A DNA stretch of 47,166 bases from Syntrophomonadaceae bacterium (GTDB lineage Bacteria; Bacillota; Dethiobacteria; DTU022): NCBI GenBank assembly GCA_003553895.1, contig PWFM01000050.1:1-47166 (forward strand). Direction: 5' to 3'. A program made the position numbers and the translations under genes. The notes under the pieces are model-generated. The model was given only the letters and a program-made list of their open reading frames with translations. It ran no database searches and was not told where the DNA came from. Positions 32,025 through 40,478 of the stretch are shown here, piece after piece; the first letter of the stretch is position 1; each line of letters opens with the position of its first letter.

Positions 32025-33884
32025 ATGCTTGAACAGCTTAAGGATAAAATTCAGCAGATCCCGGCCCTGCCGGGAGTCTACCTGCTTAAAGATAAAAACG
32101 GCCGGGTGATATATGTTGGCAAAGCCAATTCGCTCCGCAATCGGCTTAAATCTTACCTGGCCGACAATGGAACTATGTCTCCACGGTTGCGTTCATTGCA
32201 GGGCCGGCTGGCTGATATTGAATATGTAGTTACAGACACCGAGGTGGAGGCCTTGATCCTGGAATGCAACTTGATCAAAGAATACCGTCCCCGCTTTAAT
32301 GTCAACTTAAAAGATGACAAGGATTATCCCTACCTGATCCTTACACCTGAGCTTTACCCGAGAATGGAACTACTCCGGCTTTCGCAAAGGAAAAGTCGGC
32401 GTGGTCGGTACAAACCTTCACCCGGCAAAGAAGAGCAGCGTTTTGGGCCTTTTACCGACGTCGGAGCAGTACGAGAAACGATGCGTTTTATCGGTTCAAT
32501 ATTCCCCCTGCGCCGCTGCCGCCAGCCTTTGAACGGGACTCCTGCTGCCGATCGGCCCTGCCTCAATTTCCAGATGAAGCGCTGCCTTGCTCCCTGTCGT
32601 GGTGAAAAGGAAGTCTCACCTGAAGAATATGACCGGCTGGTCAGGCAGGTGGTTCTTTTCCTGCAGGGTCGTCATGGCGAACTGGGAAAAAAGCTGAAAG
32701 AGCAGATGGAAGAAGCTGCCCAAGAACAGCGTTTTGAAAAAGCGGCCGCCTTGCGTGATCGTCTCCAGGCCCTGCAGAGAGTGGCCGGCCAGCAGCAAAA
32801 AATGGCCCTGAATGAGGATGATGCAGAACGGGATGTTCTGGCTCTTGGTCGGCACGGGGACCGGGCAGCCGTCCATCTGTTTCAGGTTAGGAGCGGCAAA
32901 CTGCTCAGCCAGGAACACTTTCTTCTCACCGGCGCGGAAGATGCCGATGACGAAGAGGCTATTGCTTCGTTTATTAAATCTTATTATAACCAGGCCGAAA
33001 GCCTTCCTCCGGAAATTGTGATTTCAGATCAGCCTAACGATATGGATTTGCTCAGGGAGTGGCTTAAGGGTAAAGCGGGCCGCAAGGTAGAACTGCGTGT
33101 CCCCAGGCGCGGGTCTTTAAAAAAACTGGTCGAACTGGCCCGGCGTAACTGCCGCCTGCGCCTGGAAGAAGATGCCGAACAGCGGCTGCGGAAAACAGTT
33201 CAGCCCTTGAAAGAGCTGGGGCGTTTGGTCGGGTTGGAGGCGCCGCCGGAAAGGATCGAGGGTTTTGATATATCTCACTTGCGCGGTGGGGAACCGGTAG
33301 GGGCTATGGTCGTTTTCCATGCCGGAGAACCGCATAAAGAAGGGTATCGCCAGTTCAACATCCGCTCAGCCCGGGCCGGCGACGATTACGGCGCCCTGCA
33401 GGAGGTGTTGCAGAGGAGAGCCGGCCGAGAAACCTGGCCAAAACCCGACCTGATCCTGATCGATGGAGGAAGGGGCCAGCTTAGTGCCGCCGGGAAAGCC
33501 CTGGCCGGAACGTCCCTGGAAGATGTGCCTCTGACTGCCCTGGCTAAAGATCCCGATCAACTTTTTCTGCAAGGTGCAGCCTTGCCGGTGCGAATGGCTG
33601 CCAATAGCCCTGTTCTTCAGTTGTTGCAGCGCATCCGGGATGAAGTGCACCGTTTTGCCATAGGGGGACATCGCAGCAGGCGAAGCCGCAGCGGCATCCG
33701 TTCCCGGCTTGATGATATCCCGGACGTAGGCCCTTCCAGGCGGGCTGCTCTGCTCAGGCATTTTGGGAGTTCGGATGAGGTGTGTAAAGGCTCGGTTGAT
33801 CAACTGGCTGAAGTGCCGGGTATAAACCGATCCCTGGCTGAAACCATATACCGGTTCCTGCGTTCGGAAGATGAAGGTAATTGA
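32025..33884 (+). CDS. uvrC: Excinuclease ABC subunit UvrC
   Basis: UvrC makes both incisions around the lesion. The 619-residue product has the N-terminal GIY-YIG nuclease (PGVYLLKDKNGRVIYVGKA, about residues 15-33), a cysteine cluster near CRQPL...CLNFQMKRCLAPC, a UVR domain (about 205-240), an RNase H-like domain with FDISHLRGGEPVG and LILIDGGRGQL, and C-terminal helix-hairpin-helix repeats (IPDVGPSRRAALLRHFGS and VPGINRSLAETI). With uvrB and uvrA upstream, the full incision system is encoded within about 7 kb. Confidence 0.97.
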   Translation: MLEQLKDKIQQIPALPGVYLLKDKNGRVIYVGKANSLRNRLKSYLADNGTMSPRLRSLQGRLADIEYVVTDTEVEALILECNLIKEYRPRFNVNLKDDKDYPYLILTPELYPRMELLRLSQRKSRRGRYKPSPGKEEQRFGPFTDVGAVRETMRFIGSIFPLRRCRQPLNGTPAADRPCLNFQMKRCLAPCRGEKEVSPEEYDRLVRQVVLFLQGRHGELGKKLKEQMEEAAQEQRFEKAAALRDRLQALQRVAGQQQKMALNEDDAERDVLALGRHGDRAAVHLFQVRSGKLLSQEHFLLTGAEDADDEEAIASFIKSYYNQAESLPPEIVISDQPNDMDLLREWLKGKAGRKVELRVPRRGSLKKLVELARRNCRLRLEEDAEQRLRKTVQPLKELGRLVGLEAPPERIEGFDISHLRGGEPVGAMVVFHAGEPHKEGYRQFNIRSARAGDDYGALQEVLQRRAGRETWPKPDLILIDGGRGQLSAAGKALAGTSLEDVPLTALAKDPDQLFLQGAALPVRMAANSPVLQLLQRIRDEVHRFAIGGHRSRRSRSGIRSRLDDIPDVGPSRRAALLRHFGSSDEVCKGSVDQLAEVPGINRSLAETIYRFLRSEDEGN

Positions 33885-33965
33885 TACCTTGTTAAAAGCC
33901 TTTGATTTAGCGCCTGCTAAAAAGAATCACCTGGTTATGTTATACTATCATTGAGGTGGTCAATA

Positions 33966-34778
33966 ATGCGTTTCCGCCTGATTGCAGCGGACCTGGATAA
34001 CACACTGCTCGATGAAAATTCCAAAGTGTCGGGACGCACAAGAGAAACTATCCAAAAAGCAGTTTCACGGGGAGTTAAGTTCACTATTGCCACCGGGCGC
34101 ATGTTTAAAACCAGTGTGGATTACATGGATGACCTGGGCCTTGGTTGCGACTGGCCCTTGATTAACTACCACGGGGCCATGATTAAAACGGCAAAGACTG
34201 AGAAAGTGATCCTCCACCGTCCCCTGGCCAACAGGGCGGCTATAGATGTGATAGCCGAGGCTAACCGGAAAAGCTTGCATGTAAGTATGTTTATTGGAGA
34301 CAATCTTTATGTCCGTGAAGAAAATGAATATACTCGCTATTATCATTCCTTGACCGGAATCGAACTGCAGCCGGTAGGTGATCTGATCAGTTTTTTAGAG
34401 CGGAAAAAGGTTAATCCAACTAAGTTAAGTATTGTTTCCTGGGACGGGCAGGTAGACGAAATGGAAACGTACTTAAAAGAAAAGTACGGTAATAAATTCT
34501 CTATTTTGCAGTCCAGACCTTATTTCCTGGAAATAACAGACAGGAAAGCTACCAAAGGCCAGGCTTTGCGCTGGCTGGCCGAGCAGGAAGGGATCAAGGC
34601 GGAAGAAATTATTGCTTTTGGCGATGGTTATAACGATATTGACATGCTTGATTATGCCGGACTTGGTGTGGCGGTGGCCAATGCCAGGCCGGAAGTTTTA
34701 AAAACAGCGGCACTGGTGACAGGGCCGCACCATGAAGATGGCGTAGCAGATATCATAGAAAAGTATGTTCTCAATTAG
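33966..34778 (+). CDS. Cof-type HAD-IIB phosphatase
   Basis: The 270-residue product is a haloacid dehalogenase superfamily phosphatase with a C2B cap. Motif I AADLDNTLLD carries the nucleophile Asp9 and Asp11; motif II is in IATGRM; the motif III lysine is near DRKATKGQAL; motif IV is FGDGYNDIDML. Cof-type enzymes act on sugar phosphates, FMN or similar small phosphates; the substrate here is unknown. ATG 33966 is used, with GAGGTGG about 6 bases upstream; TTG 33951 would lie before that site. It stands between uvrC and rapZ. Confidence 0.9.
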   Translation: MRFRLIAADLDNTLLDENSKVSGRTRETIQKAVSRGVKFTIATGRMFKTSVDYMDDLGLGCDWPLINYHGAMIKTAKTEKVILHRPLANRAAIDVIAEANRKSLHVSMFIGDNLYVREENEYTRYYHSLTGIELQPVGDLISFLERKKVNPTKLSIVSWDGQVDEMETYLKEKYGNKFSILQSRPYFLEITDRKATKGQALRWLAEQEGIKAEEIIAFGDGYNDIDMLDYAGLGVAVANARPEVLKTAALVTGPHHEDGVADIIEKYVLN

Positions 34779-34985
34779 CAGTGTGAAATTTAAGCCGTTC
34801 ACTTGTCGGCAAAGTATTTATGAAATGAAAAAGAAGCTGTCACTATTGATCGGTAAACGGCATAATTGCCATGCCGGTTGATTTAACGCTGAAAGTCTGG
34901 ATGGATATCCCCGGCAGCTATGATTATGGGCAAGCTGGAATATAATGGAAAGATTAACTCAGCATAGTTATGAAAGGGGAGGCTG

Positions 34986-35858
34986 ATGAAAATCAGCGAC
35001 AATGATGAATCTATTCGGTTGATTATAATTACGGGACTCTCCGGGGCCGGGAAAAGCCATGCTTTGAATTGCTTTGAAGATCTAGGTTATTACTCTGTTG
35101 ACAACATGCCGCCGACCTTGATTCCCAAATTTGCCGAACTTTTTGTCCAGTCGGAAAACAAGAAGGTTGCTCTGGTCTGTGACATGCGGGGAGCCGCTTT
35201 TTTTGAAGATATGTTTGAATCCCTGCAGGAGTTGAAACGAAATGGTGTTGATTACGAAATATTGTTCCTGGTGGCTGATGATGATGTCCTGATCAGACGT
35301 TTTAAAGAAACGAGAAGGCGTCACCCCTTAAGTGAGATAAGCCTTCCGGAAGCAATCCAGAAGGAAAGGGAGGGGCTGAGCGGGCTTAGGGGCAAAGCGC
35401 ACAAAGAAATAGACACCTCTTATCTGAAACCCTGGGAACTTAAGGCCAGGATAGTTGAACATTACGAACCAGAGCAGCGGGATAAGAACATGCAGATTCG
35501 GATAGTTTCTTTTGGGTTTAAGTACGGCCTGCCGCCCCATGCGGACCTGGTGTTTGATGTTCGTTTTTTGCCTAACCCCCATTATGTCGAGCAACTGGCT
35601 GCGCTGACCGGCGACGATGATCAGGTAAAAGATTACCTCTGGCGCTGGCCTGAAAGCGGTGAATATTTTGCAAAGCTTAAGGATATGCTCGAGTTTTCGA
35701 TCCCTTTCTATGTTAAGGAGGGCAAAACCAGCCTGGTGATCACCATCGGCTGTACCGGAGGCAAGCACCGTTCGGTTGTAATCGCCGATGAAATCGGCAA
35801 GGTCCTGGGAAGCAGGTTTAACCTGGCCGTTGAGCACAGGGATATATATAAAAGTTGA
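34986..35858 (+). CDS. rapZ: RNase adapter / nucleotide-binding protein RapZ (YvcJ)
   Basis: The 290-residue protein has Walker A GLSGAGKSHA (17-26) and the C-terminal GCTGGKHRSVVIADEI characteristic of the RapZ/YvcJ family. In E. coli RapZ guides RNase E to GlmZ; in Bacillus YvcJ has GTPase activity and affects competence. ATG 34986 follows GGGGAGG. A 207-base gap precedes it, with one CGGCAT/ATGCCG hairpin (34859-34864 with 34872-34877) and a TATAAT at 34941-34946 lacking a good -35 box. The gene is followed directly by whiA, without yvcK between. Confidence 0.93.
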   Translation: MKISDNDESIRLIIITGLSGAGKSHALNCFEDLGYYSVDNMPPTLIPKFAELFVQSENKKVALVCDMRGAAFFEDMFESLQELKRNGVDYEILFLVADDDVLIRRFKETRRRHPLSEISLPEAIQKEREGLSGLRGKAHKEIDTSYLKPWELKARIVEHYEPEQRDKNMQIRIVSFGFKYGLPPHADLVFDVRFLPNPHYVEQLAALTGDDDQVKDYLWRWPESGEYFAKLKDMLEFSIPFYVKEGKTSLVITIGCTGGKHRSVVIADEIGKVLGSRFNLAVEHRDIYKS

Positions 35859-35874
35859 CAGGAGGCTGAACCAG

Positions 35875-36846
35875 TTGTCTTTAACCAGGCAGGTTAAGCA
35901 TGAGTTGGCCAGGTTGGGAGAGCAGCTGGCCTGCTGCGGTTCTTGGGAGTTAAAAGCTTTTATACTCAGGAATGGTTATTATACCATCCGCCGTGATATA
36001 CATGTTTTGACTATAACCGTCGATGATAGCGCCGTAGCCCGGAGGCTGTTCAACCTGCTCAGGCAGGCAGGAGTAGAAGCCCCATTGATAATCAGGGAGC
36101 AGGAAAAGCGCCTTGATAAGACCCGGTTTTTGGTCCAGGTCATGGGCAAAGATCAGATCGATGCCCTGCTGGTGTACTTAGACATCAAAGAAGCGGGCCG
36201 GCATCTGAGTTTGCCCCGTTTGAATGTGGTGATTCCCAAAAGGGTTTGCTGCCGCAGGGCATTTTTAAGGGGCGTTTTTATGGCCGGCGGCAGTATCAGC
36301 ATTACCAGGAGTTCCGGTTACCATCTTGAGATTAACTGCGGAAACCTTGATGATGCACGGGTTTACAGGAAGGTTATAGATCTGTTTAACCTTAGAGCTT
36401 TGCTCAGGAAGCGTGAAGGTTATGCCTATCTTTATTTTAAAAGCGCGGAAGCGATTGCCGATTTTTTGAGAATCATAGGGGCCGGTGGGACCCTCCTGGA
36501 ATTGGAAAGCATGCGCGTGGTTAGAAGCATGCGCAACCAGGTCAACCGGGTTGTCAATTGTGAAACAGCAAACCTGGAAAAAGTAGTTGCCTCGGCTCAA
36601 CAACAACTTGAACTGATCGACCGGGCTGACCGTGCCGTGGGCCTGGAAAATCTCCCACCATCTCTTCGCGATGCCGCTTTGGCCAGGAGAAGGCACCCCG
36701 ACGCCTCATTGGCGGAACTGGGCAAAAAGCTTGAGCCTCCTGTAAGTAAATCCGGGATGAATCACCGTTTTCGCCAGCTGAACAAAATGTTTGAGTACAA
36801 TACAAAAAGCGGCGTCACATCTTGCAATAACCATGCCAATTACTGA
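35875..36846 (+). CDS. whiA: DNA-binding protein WhiA
   Basis: WhiA is a conserved Gram-positive regulator with an N-terminal LAGLIDADG homing-endonuclease-like domain (RRAFLRGVFMAGGSISI, about residues 127-143 of this start) and a C-terminal helix-turn-helix (LRDAALARRRHPDASLAELGKKLEPPVSKSG). It regulates sporulation in Streptomyces and affects division and chromosome segregation in Bacillus. TTG 35875 is chosen, giving 323 residues: AGGAGG (35860-35865) lies 9 bases upstream, while an in-frame ATG at 35788 lies inside rapZ. It is likely co-transcribed with rapZ, 16 bases upstream. Confidence 0.92.
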   Translation: MSLTRQVKHELARLGEQLACCGSWELKAFILRNGYYTIRRDIHVLTITVDDSAVARRLFNLLRQAGVEAPLIIREQEKRLDKTRFLVQVMGKDQIDALLVYLDIKEAGRHLSLPRLNVVIPKRVCCRRAFLRGVFMAGGSISITRSSGYHLEINCGNLDDARVYRKVIDLFNLRALLRKREGYAYLYFKSAEAIADFLRIIGAGGTLLELESMRVVRSMRNQVNRVVNCETANLEKVVASAQQQLELIDRADRAVGLENLPPSLRDAALARRRHPDASLAELGKKLEPPVSKSGMNHRFRQLNKMFEYNTKSGVTSCNNHANY

Positions 36847-36928
36847 TAGCAGGGCAGGACTTGGCGCCCCTATGTCGAAATAAACAAAATAATAGGTAAA
36901 TATATGGATCAAGGCCAGTTATAAATAC

Positions 36929-36961
36929 GGCGTTAAACATACTGAAAACGCCTGAGTTTTT
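36929..36961 (+). terminator. Terminator between whiA and rpoN
   Basis: GGCGTT (36929-36934) pairs with AACGCC (36947-36952) around a 12-base loop, and five Ts (36957-36961) follow after TGAG. It probably ends the rapZ-whiA message. Confidence 0.6.
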
Positions 36962-36996
36962 ACCTGGAAAGCTTAAGAAAGGCGGTAGAGATAATA

Positions 36997-38421
36997 GTGA
37001 AACTTGATTACAACTTGAAACTTGAACAAACACAAAAATTAATAATAACTCCTGAGTTAAAACTGGCTATTACTCTCCTGCAGTATTCCGCCATGGAGCT
37101 TCAAGATCATATCCAGGAAGAGCTCGTTAACAACCCGGTACTGGAAGTTGTGGAAAACCGGGAAGATGAGAAAAACGAAGAACCTGAGGTGGAACAGGAA
37201 ACGCCGAGCCAGGAAGAGGAGATTTACGGAAATGATTTTCCCTGGGAAGAGTATTTTAAAGATATGGGCCTTGATTCAACTGCCGAAAGAGGCGGAAGCA
37301 CTACCCATGTTACTGAAAACCGGCCTACGGTTGAAAACTGTGCCGGCATGACCGGTACAATGCTTGAAGATCTACTCAGCCAGCTGCGAATGTTTTCTCT
37401 TACCGACCGTCAGTATAGGCTGGCTGCTTTTCTCGCCGGCAATCTTGATCGGAATGGTTACTTGCAGGGAGAACTGGAAGAACTGGCGCCGGTTTTGGGA
37501 GTTAAAGAGGAGGAGCTGGAAGAAGCTCTCAAAGTGGTGCAGAAGCTGGAACCGACCGGCATCGGTTGCCGCAACTTGCAGGAATGTCTGCTTCTTCAAA
37601 TCCTCAAAATGGACGCCCCACCTGATCTGGCTGTGGAGATTGTTAACCATTACCTTCCGGCAGCTGCGGACGGCAGATACCATTATATCGCTTCCCAATT
37701 AAATTGCGATGAAAAAGCTATAGAGGAAGCAGTTGCCTTCATCCGGACCCTCAATCCTAAACCCGGCAGTGTTTACGGAGAGGGAGAGGAAACCCGTTAC
37801 ATCGTTCCCGATGTAGTGGTTGAAAAAGTTGAAGACCAATATGTAGTGATCGGTAATGAGGCCAGTATGCCCCAGCTGACGATCAGCCCTTTTTACCAGA
37901 GAATGCTGAAAAGCGATTCTATAGATGAGCAACTCTTTACTTTTGTTAAAAATAAGATCGAAAAAGCCCACTGGTTAATCAGGAGTATCGAGCAGCGAAG
38001 AGCCACCCTCTTCAAAGTAACTCAGCAGATTGTCGATATCCAGAAGCCGTTTCTCCTGAATGGCATCAAGAGCCTGAAACCTTTAACTTTAAAGGAGGTA
38101 GCCCAAAATGTGGGGGTCCATGAGTCGACGGTAAGCCGGGCTGCCGCCAATAAATATATACAGACTCCCCGCGGTCTCTTTCCCCTGAAGTTTTTCTTTA
38201 CCAGTGGATTAGGCGGATCGGATGGCAGTGATCATTCCGCTCCGAGTATTAAAACGCACATCCGCGAAATTGTAGATTCTGAAACTCCGGCCAAACCTTT
38301 AAGCGACCAACGCCTGGCTGAAGTCCTGAGCGGTAAGGGTATTCAAATTTCGAGGCGGACTGTAGCCAAGTACAGGGAAGAACTTTCCATTCCGCCTTCC
38401 TATAAACGCCGCCAAACTTAA
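36997..38421 (+). CDS. rpoN: RNA polymerase sigma-54 factor RpoN
   Basis: Sigma-54 directs transcription from -24/-12 promoters with the help of enhancer-binding ATPases. The 474-residue protein has the N-terminal activator-interacting region (LKLEQTQKLIITPELKLAITLLQYS...), an acidic region II (about 55-85), the core-binding and cross-linking regions, a helix-turn-helix (VAQNVGVHESTVSRAAANKY) and the RpoN box (SRRTVAKYRE, near residue 455). GTG 36997 follows AAAGGCGG. In Bacillus this position before pgk is filled by cggR and gapA; here rpoN adjoins pgk with a 21-base gap. No enhancer-binding protein is in the window. Confidence 0.95.
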   Translation: MKLDYNLKLEQTQKLIITPELKLAITLLQYSAMELQDHIQEELVNNPVLEVVENREDEKNEEPEVEQETPSQEEEIYGNDFPWEEYFKDMGLDSTAERGGSTTHVTENRPTVENCAGMTGTMLEDLLSQLRMFSLTDRQYRLAAFLAGNLDRNGYLQGELEELAPVLGVKEEELEEALKVVQKLEPTGIGCRNLQECLLLQILKMDAPPDLAVEIVNHYLPAAADGRYHYIASQLNCDEKAIEEAVAFIRTLNPKPGSVYGEGEETRYIVPDVVVEKVEDQYVVIGNEASMPQLTISPFYQRMLKSDSIDEQLFTFVKNKIEKAHWLIRSIEQRRATLFKVTQQIVDIQKPFLLNGIKSLKPLTLKEVAQNVGVHESTVSRAAANKYIQTPRGLFPLKFFFTSGLGGSDGSDHSAPSIKTHIREIVDSETPAKPLSDQRLAEVLSGKGIQISRRTVAKYREELSIPPSYKRRQT

Positions 38422-38442
38422 TCTTCGGGATGGTGATACCAG

Positions 38443-39627
38443 TTGAGGCAGAAAAAAAGCATAGAAGATATTGATCTGCAGGAAAAATTAGTGTTGGTGC
38501 GGGCCGATTTTAATGTTCCCCTGGATGATGGCAGAGTCCGTGATGATGCCCGGATTCGGGCCGTGTTGCCGACCCTGGAATACTTGCTTGCCCGAGGGGC
38601 GCGCCTGGTTCTGGCTTCTCATTTAGGAAGGCCTAAAGGAAGGTCGGTCCCCGGTTTGAAAATGGACCCTGTAGCCGAAAGGTTGGGTGAATTGCTGGGC
38701 AAGCCGGTCCAAAAAATCGATCGAGTGGTCGGCCCCGAAGTGTTAAGCGCTGTCAAGGAGTTGGGTAGCGGAGAAATCCTGCTGTTGGAGAACCTGCGTT
38801 TTGAAAAAGGTGAAGAAAGCAATGACCGGGATTTTGCCAGGCAGTTGGCTGAACCGGTAGATATTTTTGTAAATGACGCTTTTGGCACCGCCCACCGGGC
38901 CCATGCTTCAACGGCGGGGGTGGCCGAGTTTGTTCCAGCCGTAGCCGGGTTGTTGATGAAAAAAGAGATTGAAGAGCTGTCTCGCTGTCTGGAAAACCCA
39001 CAGCGCCCCCTGACCGCAATATTGGGCGGGGCCAAAGTTTCGGATAAAATCAATGTTATGAAGCGCTTCTTACAGCTGGCCGATCACCTCTTAATCGGGG
39101 GCGGGATGGCTAATACGTTCCTTGCTGCCCTGGGTTACAGCCTGGGCAGTTCATTTTATGAGAAAGATTTGTTGGATAAAGCTTCATCAATAATAAGAGA
39201 AAGTGAAGAAAGCGGCTGCCGCCTGGTTTTGCCCACCGACCTGGTAGTGGCACGTGAACTTGAGCCGGGCAGCGATTCGAAGGTCCTAAAACCGGAAGAT
39301 ATTGATGGTGATTGGAAAGCGGTCGACATCGGCCCTGAAACTGTTAAAGATTTTGGAACTTTTATTTCCCGATCCGCTATGATTGTATGGAACGGGCCGC
39401 TTGGCGTTTTCGAGGTTCCACCTTTTGATCAGGGGACCAGGCAGGTCGCAGGCGAAATGGCTGCCAGTGAGGCTTATTCTATAGTCGGTGGAGGAGACCT
39501 GGTTGCGGCTCTTGAAGCGCTGGGCCTGACAGGGAATATCGGATTCATATCTACAGGTGGGGGGGCCACTCTGGAATTCTGGGAAGGCAAAGATCTCCCT
39601 GGGATTCAGGCGCTACAGGACAAATAA
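38443..39627 (+). CDS. pgk: Phosphoglycerate kinase
   Basis: Pgk transfers phosphate between 1,3-bisphosphoglycerate and ADP in glycolysis. The 394-residue length is normal. Motifs: RADFNVPL near the N-terminus, HLGRPKG, NDAFGTAHRAHAST, GGAKVSDKINV and the nucleotide-binding VGGGDLVAAL. The start is TTG 38443 with only a weak GGTG-type ribosome binding site, so it may depend on translation from rpoN, which ends 21 bases upstream. It heads a pgk-tpiA-gpmI-eno operon. Confidence 0.96.
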   Translation: MRQKKSIEDIDLQEKLVLVRADFNVPLDDGRVRDDARIRAVLPTLEYLLARGARLVLASHLGRPKGRSVPGLKMDPVAERLGELLGKPVQKIDRVVGPEVLSAVKELGSGEILLLENLRFEKGEESNDRDFARQLAEPVDIFVNDAFGTAHRAHASTAGVAEFVPAVAGLLMKKEIEELSRCLENPQRPLTAILGGAKVSDKINVMKRFLQLADHLLIGGGMANTFLAALGYSLGSSFYEKDLLDKASSIIRESEESGCRLVLPTDLVVARELEPGSDSKVLKPEDIDGDWKAVDIGPETVKDFGTFISRSAMIVWNGPLGVFEVPPFDQGTRQVAGEMAASEAYSIVGGGDLVAALEALGLTGNIGFISTGGGATLEFWEGKDLPGIQALQDK

Positions 39628-39710
39628 TAATTGATTCACTATGTCAATGTTACCGGTGTTTGTAACAGGCCCTGATATCTGGGATTCGAAATTACTGGGG
39701 AGGTCTGATT

Positions 39711-40478
39711 ATGGAGATGATAATTGCTGCCAACTGGAAAATGCATAAAAAAACAGGCGATACGGCTGAATTTTGCCGAGCTATTTTGAAAGACCAACAG
39801 CTGTTTAAAGGTGTGGAAGTGTTGATATGCCCGCCCTATACTTCCCTGCCTCTAGCGGCGGAGTTCTTAAACGACAGTTCTTTGAAGTTGGGGGCCCAGG
39901 ATTTGCATTGGGAACAGGAAGGCGCTTTTACCGGTGAAATAGCGGGTCCTATGCTTGCCGACCTGGGAGTTGAATATGTCATTATAGGTCATTCGGAGCG
40001 CAGGCACATTATCGGCGAAAGCAATAACCGGATCAGGTCTAAGGTTAAAGCAGCCCTTGAGGCGGGGCTTAAACCAATCCTCTGCGTAGGTGAAACCGAG
40101 GCGGAAAGGGAACAGGGATCGGCCAATAGCGTGATCAGCGAGCAGCTGCTCGCCGCTCTGGAAGGTTTGGCGCCCGGCGATATGGAGGAGCTGGTTATAG
40201 CTTATGAACCGGTCTGGGCCATAGGCACCGGTAAGGCTGCCCAACCCGGAGATGCCGATGCAGCATGTTCATTTATTCGTGAGGTTTTACAAAACGCTGC
40301 CGGCCCAGAACGGGCCCAAAAAATTCGCATTCAGTATGGGGGCAGCGTGAAAGTTGATAATATCGGTTCATTTGTTGAGTTTGCCTCTATTCAGGGCGCG
40401 CTGGTAGGCGGCGCCAGCATGCAGCCAGATTCCTTTAGCGCCTTGATTCAGGCGGCTCGAAAGGCGGTCCAGAATTGA
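39711..40478 (+). CDS. tpiA: Triosephosphate isomerase
   Basis: TpiA interconverts dihydroxyacetone phosphate and glyceraldehyde 3-phosphate. The 255-residue TIM barrel carries the N-terminal AANWKMHK with the active-site Lys, the catalytic His in IIGHSERR and the catalytic Glu in AYEPVWAIGTG, followed by the phosphate-binding YGGSVK. ATG 39711 follows GGGGAGG. Its last codons overlap the TTG start of gpmI by 4 bases, so the two are translationally coupled. Confidence 0.96.
   Translation: MEMIIAANWKMHKKTGDTAEFCRAILKDQQLFKGVEVLICPPYTSLPLAAEFLNDSSLKLGAQDLHWEQEGAFTGEIAGPMLADLGVEYVIIGHSERRHIIGESNNRIRSKVKAALEAGLKPILCVGETEAEREQGSANSVISEQLLAALEGLAPGDMEELVIAYEPVWAIGTGKAAQPGDADAACSFIREVLQNAAGPERAQKIRIQYGGSVKVDNIGSFVEFASIQGALVGGASMQPDSFSALIQAARKAVQN

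Noticed and set aside
34941..34946. TATAAT before rapZ as a promoter
   Set aside because: The sequence 17 bases upstream does not resemble a -35 box and no extended -10 is present, so it is noted only in the rapZ entry.
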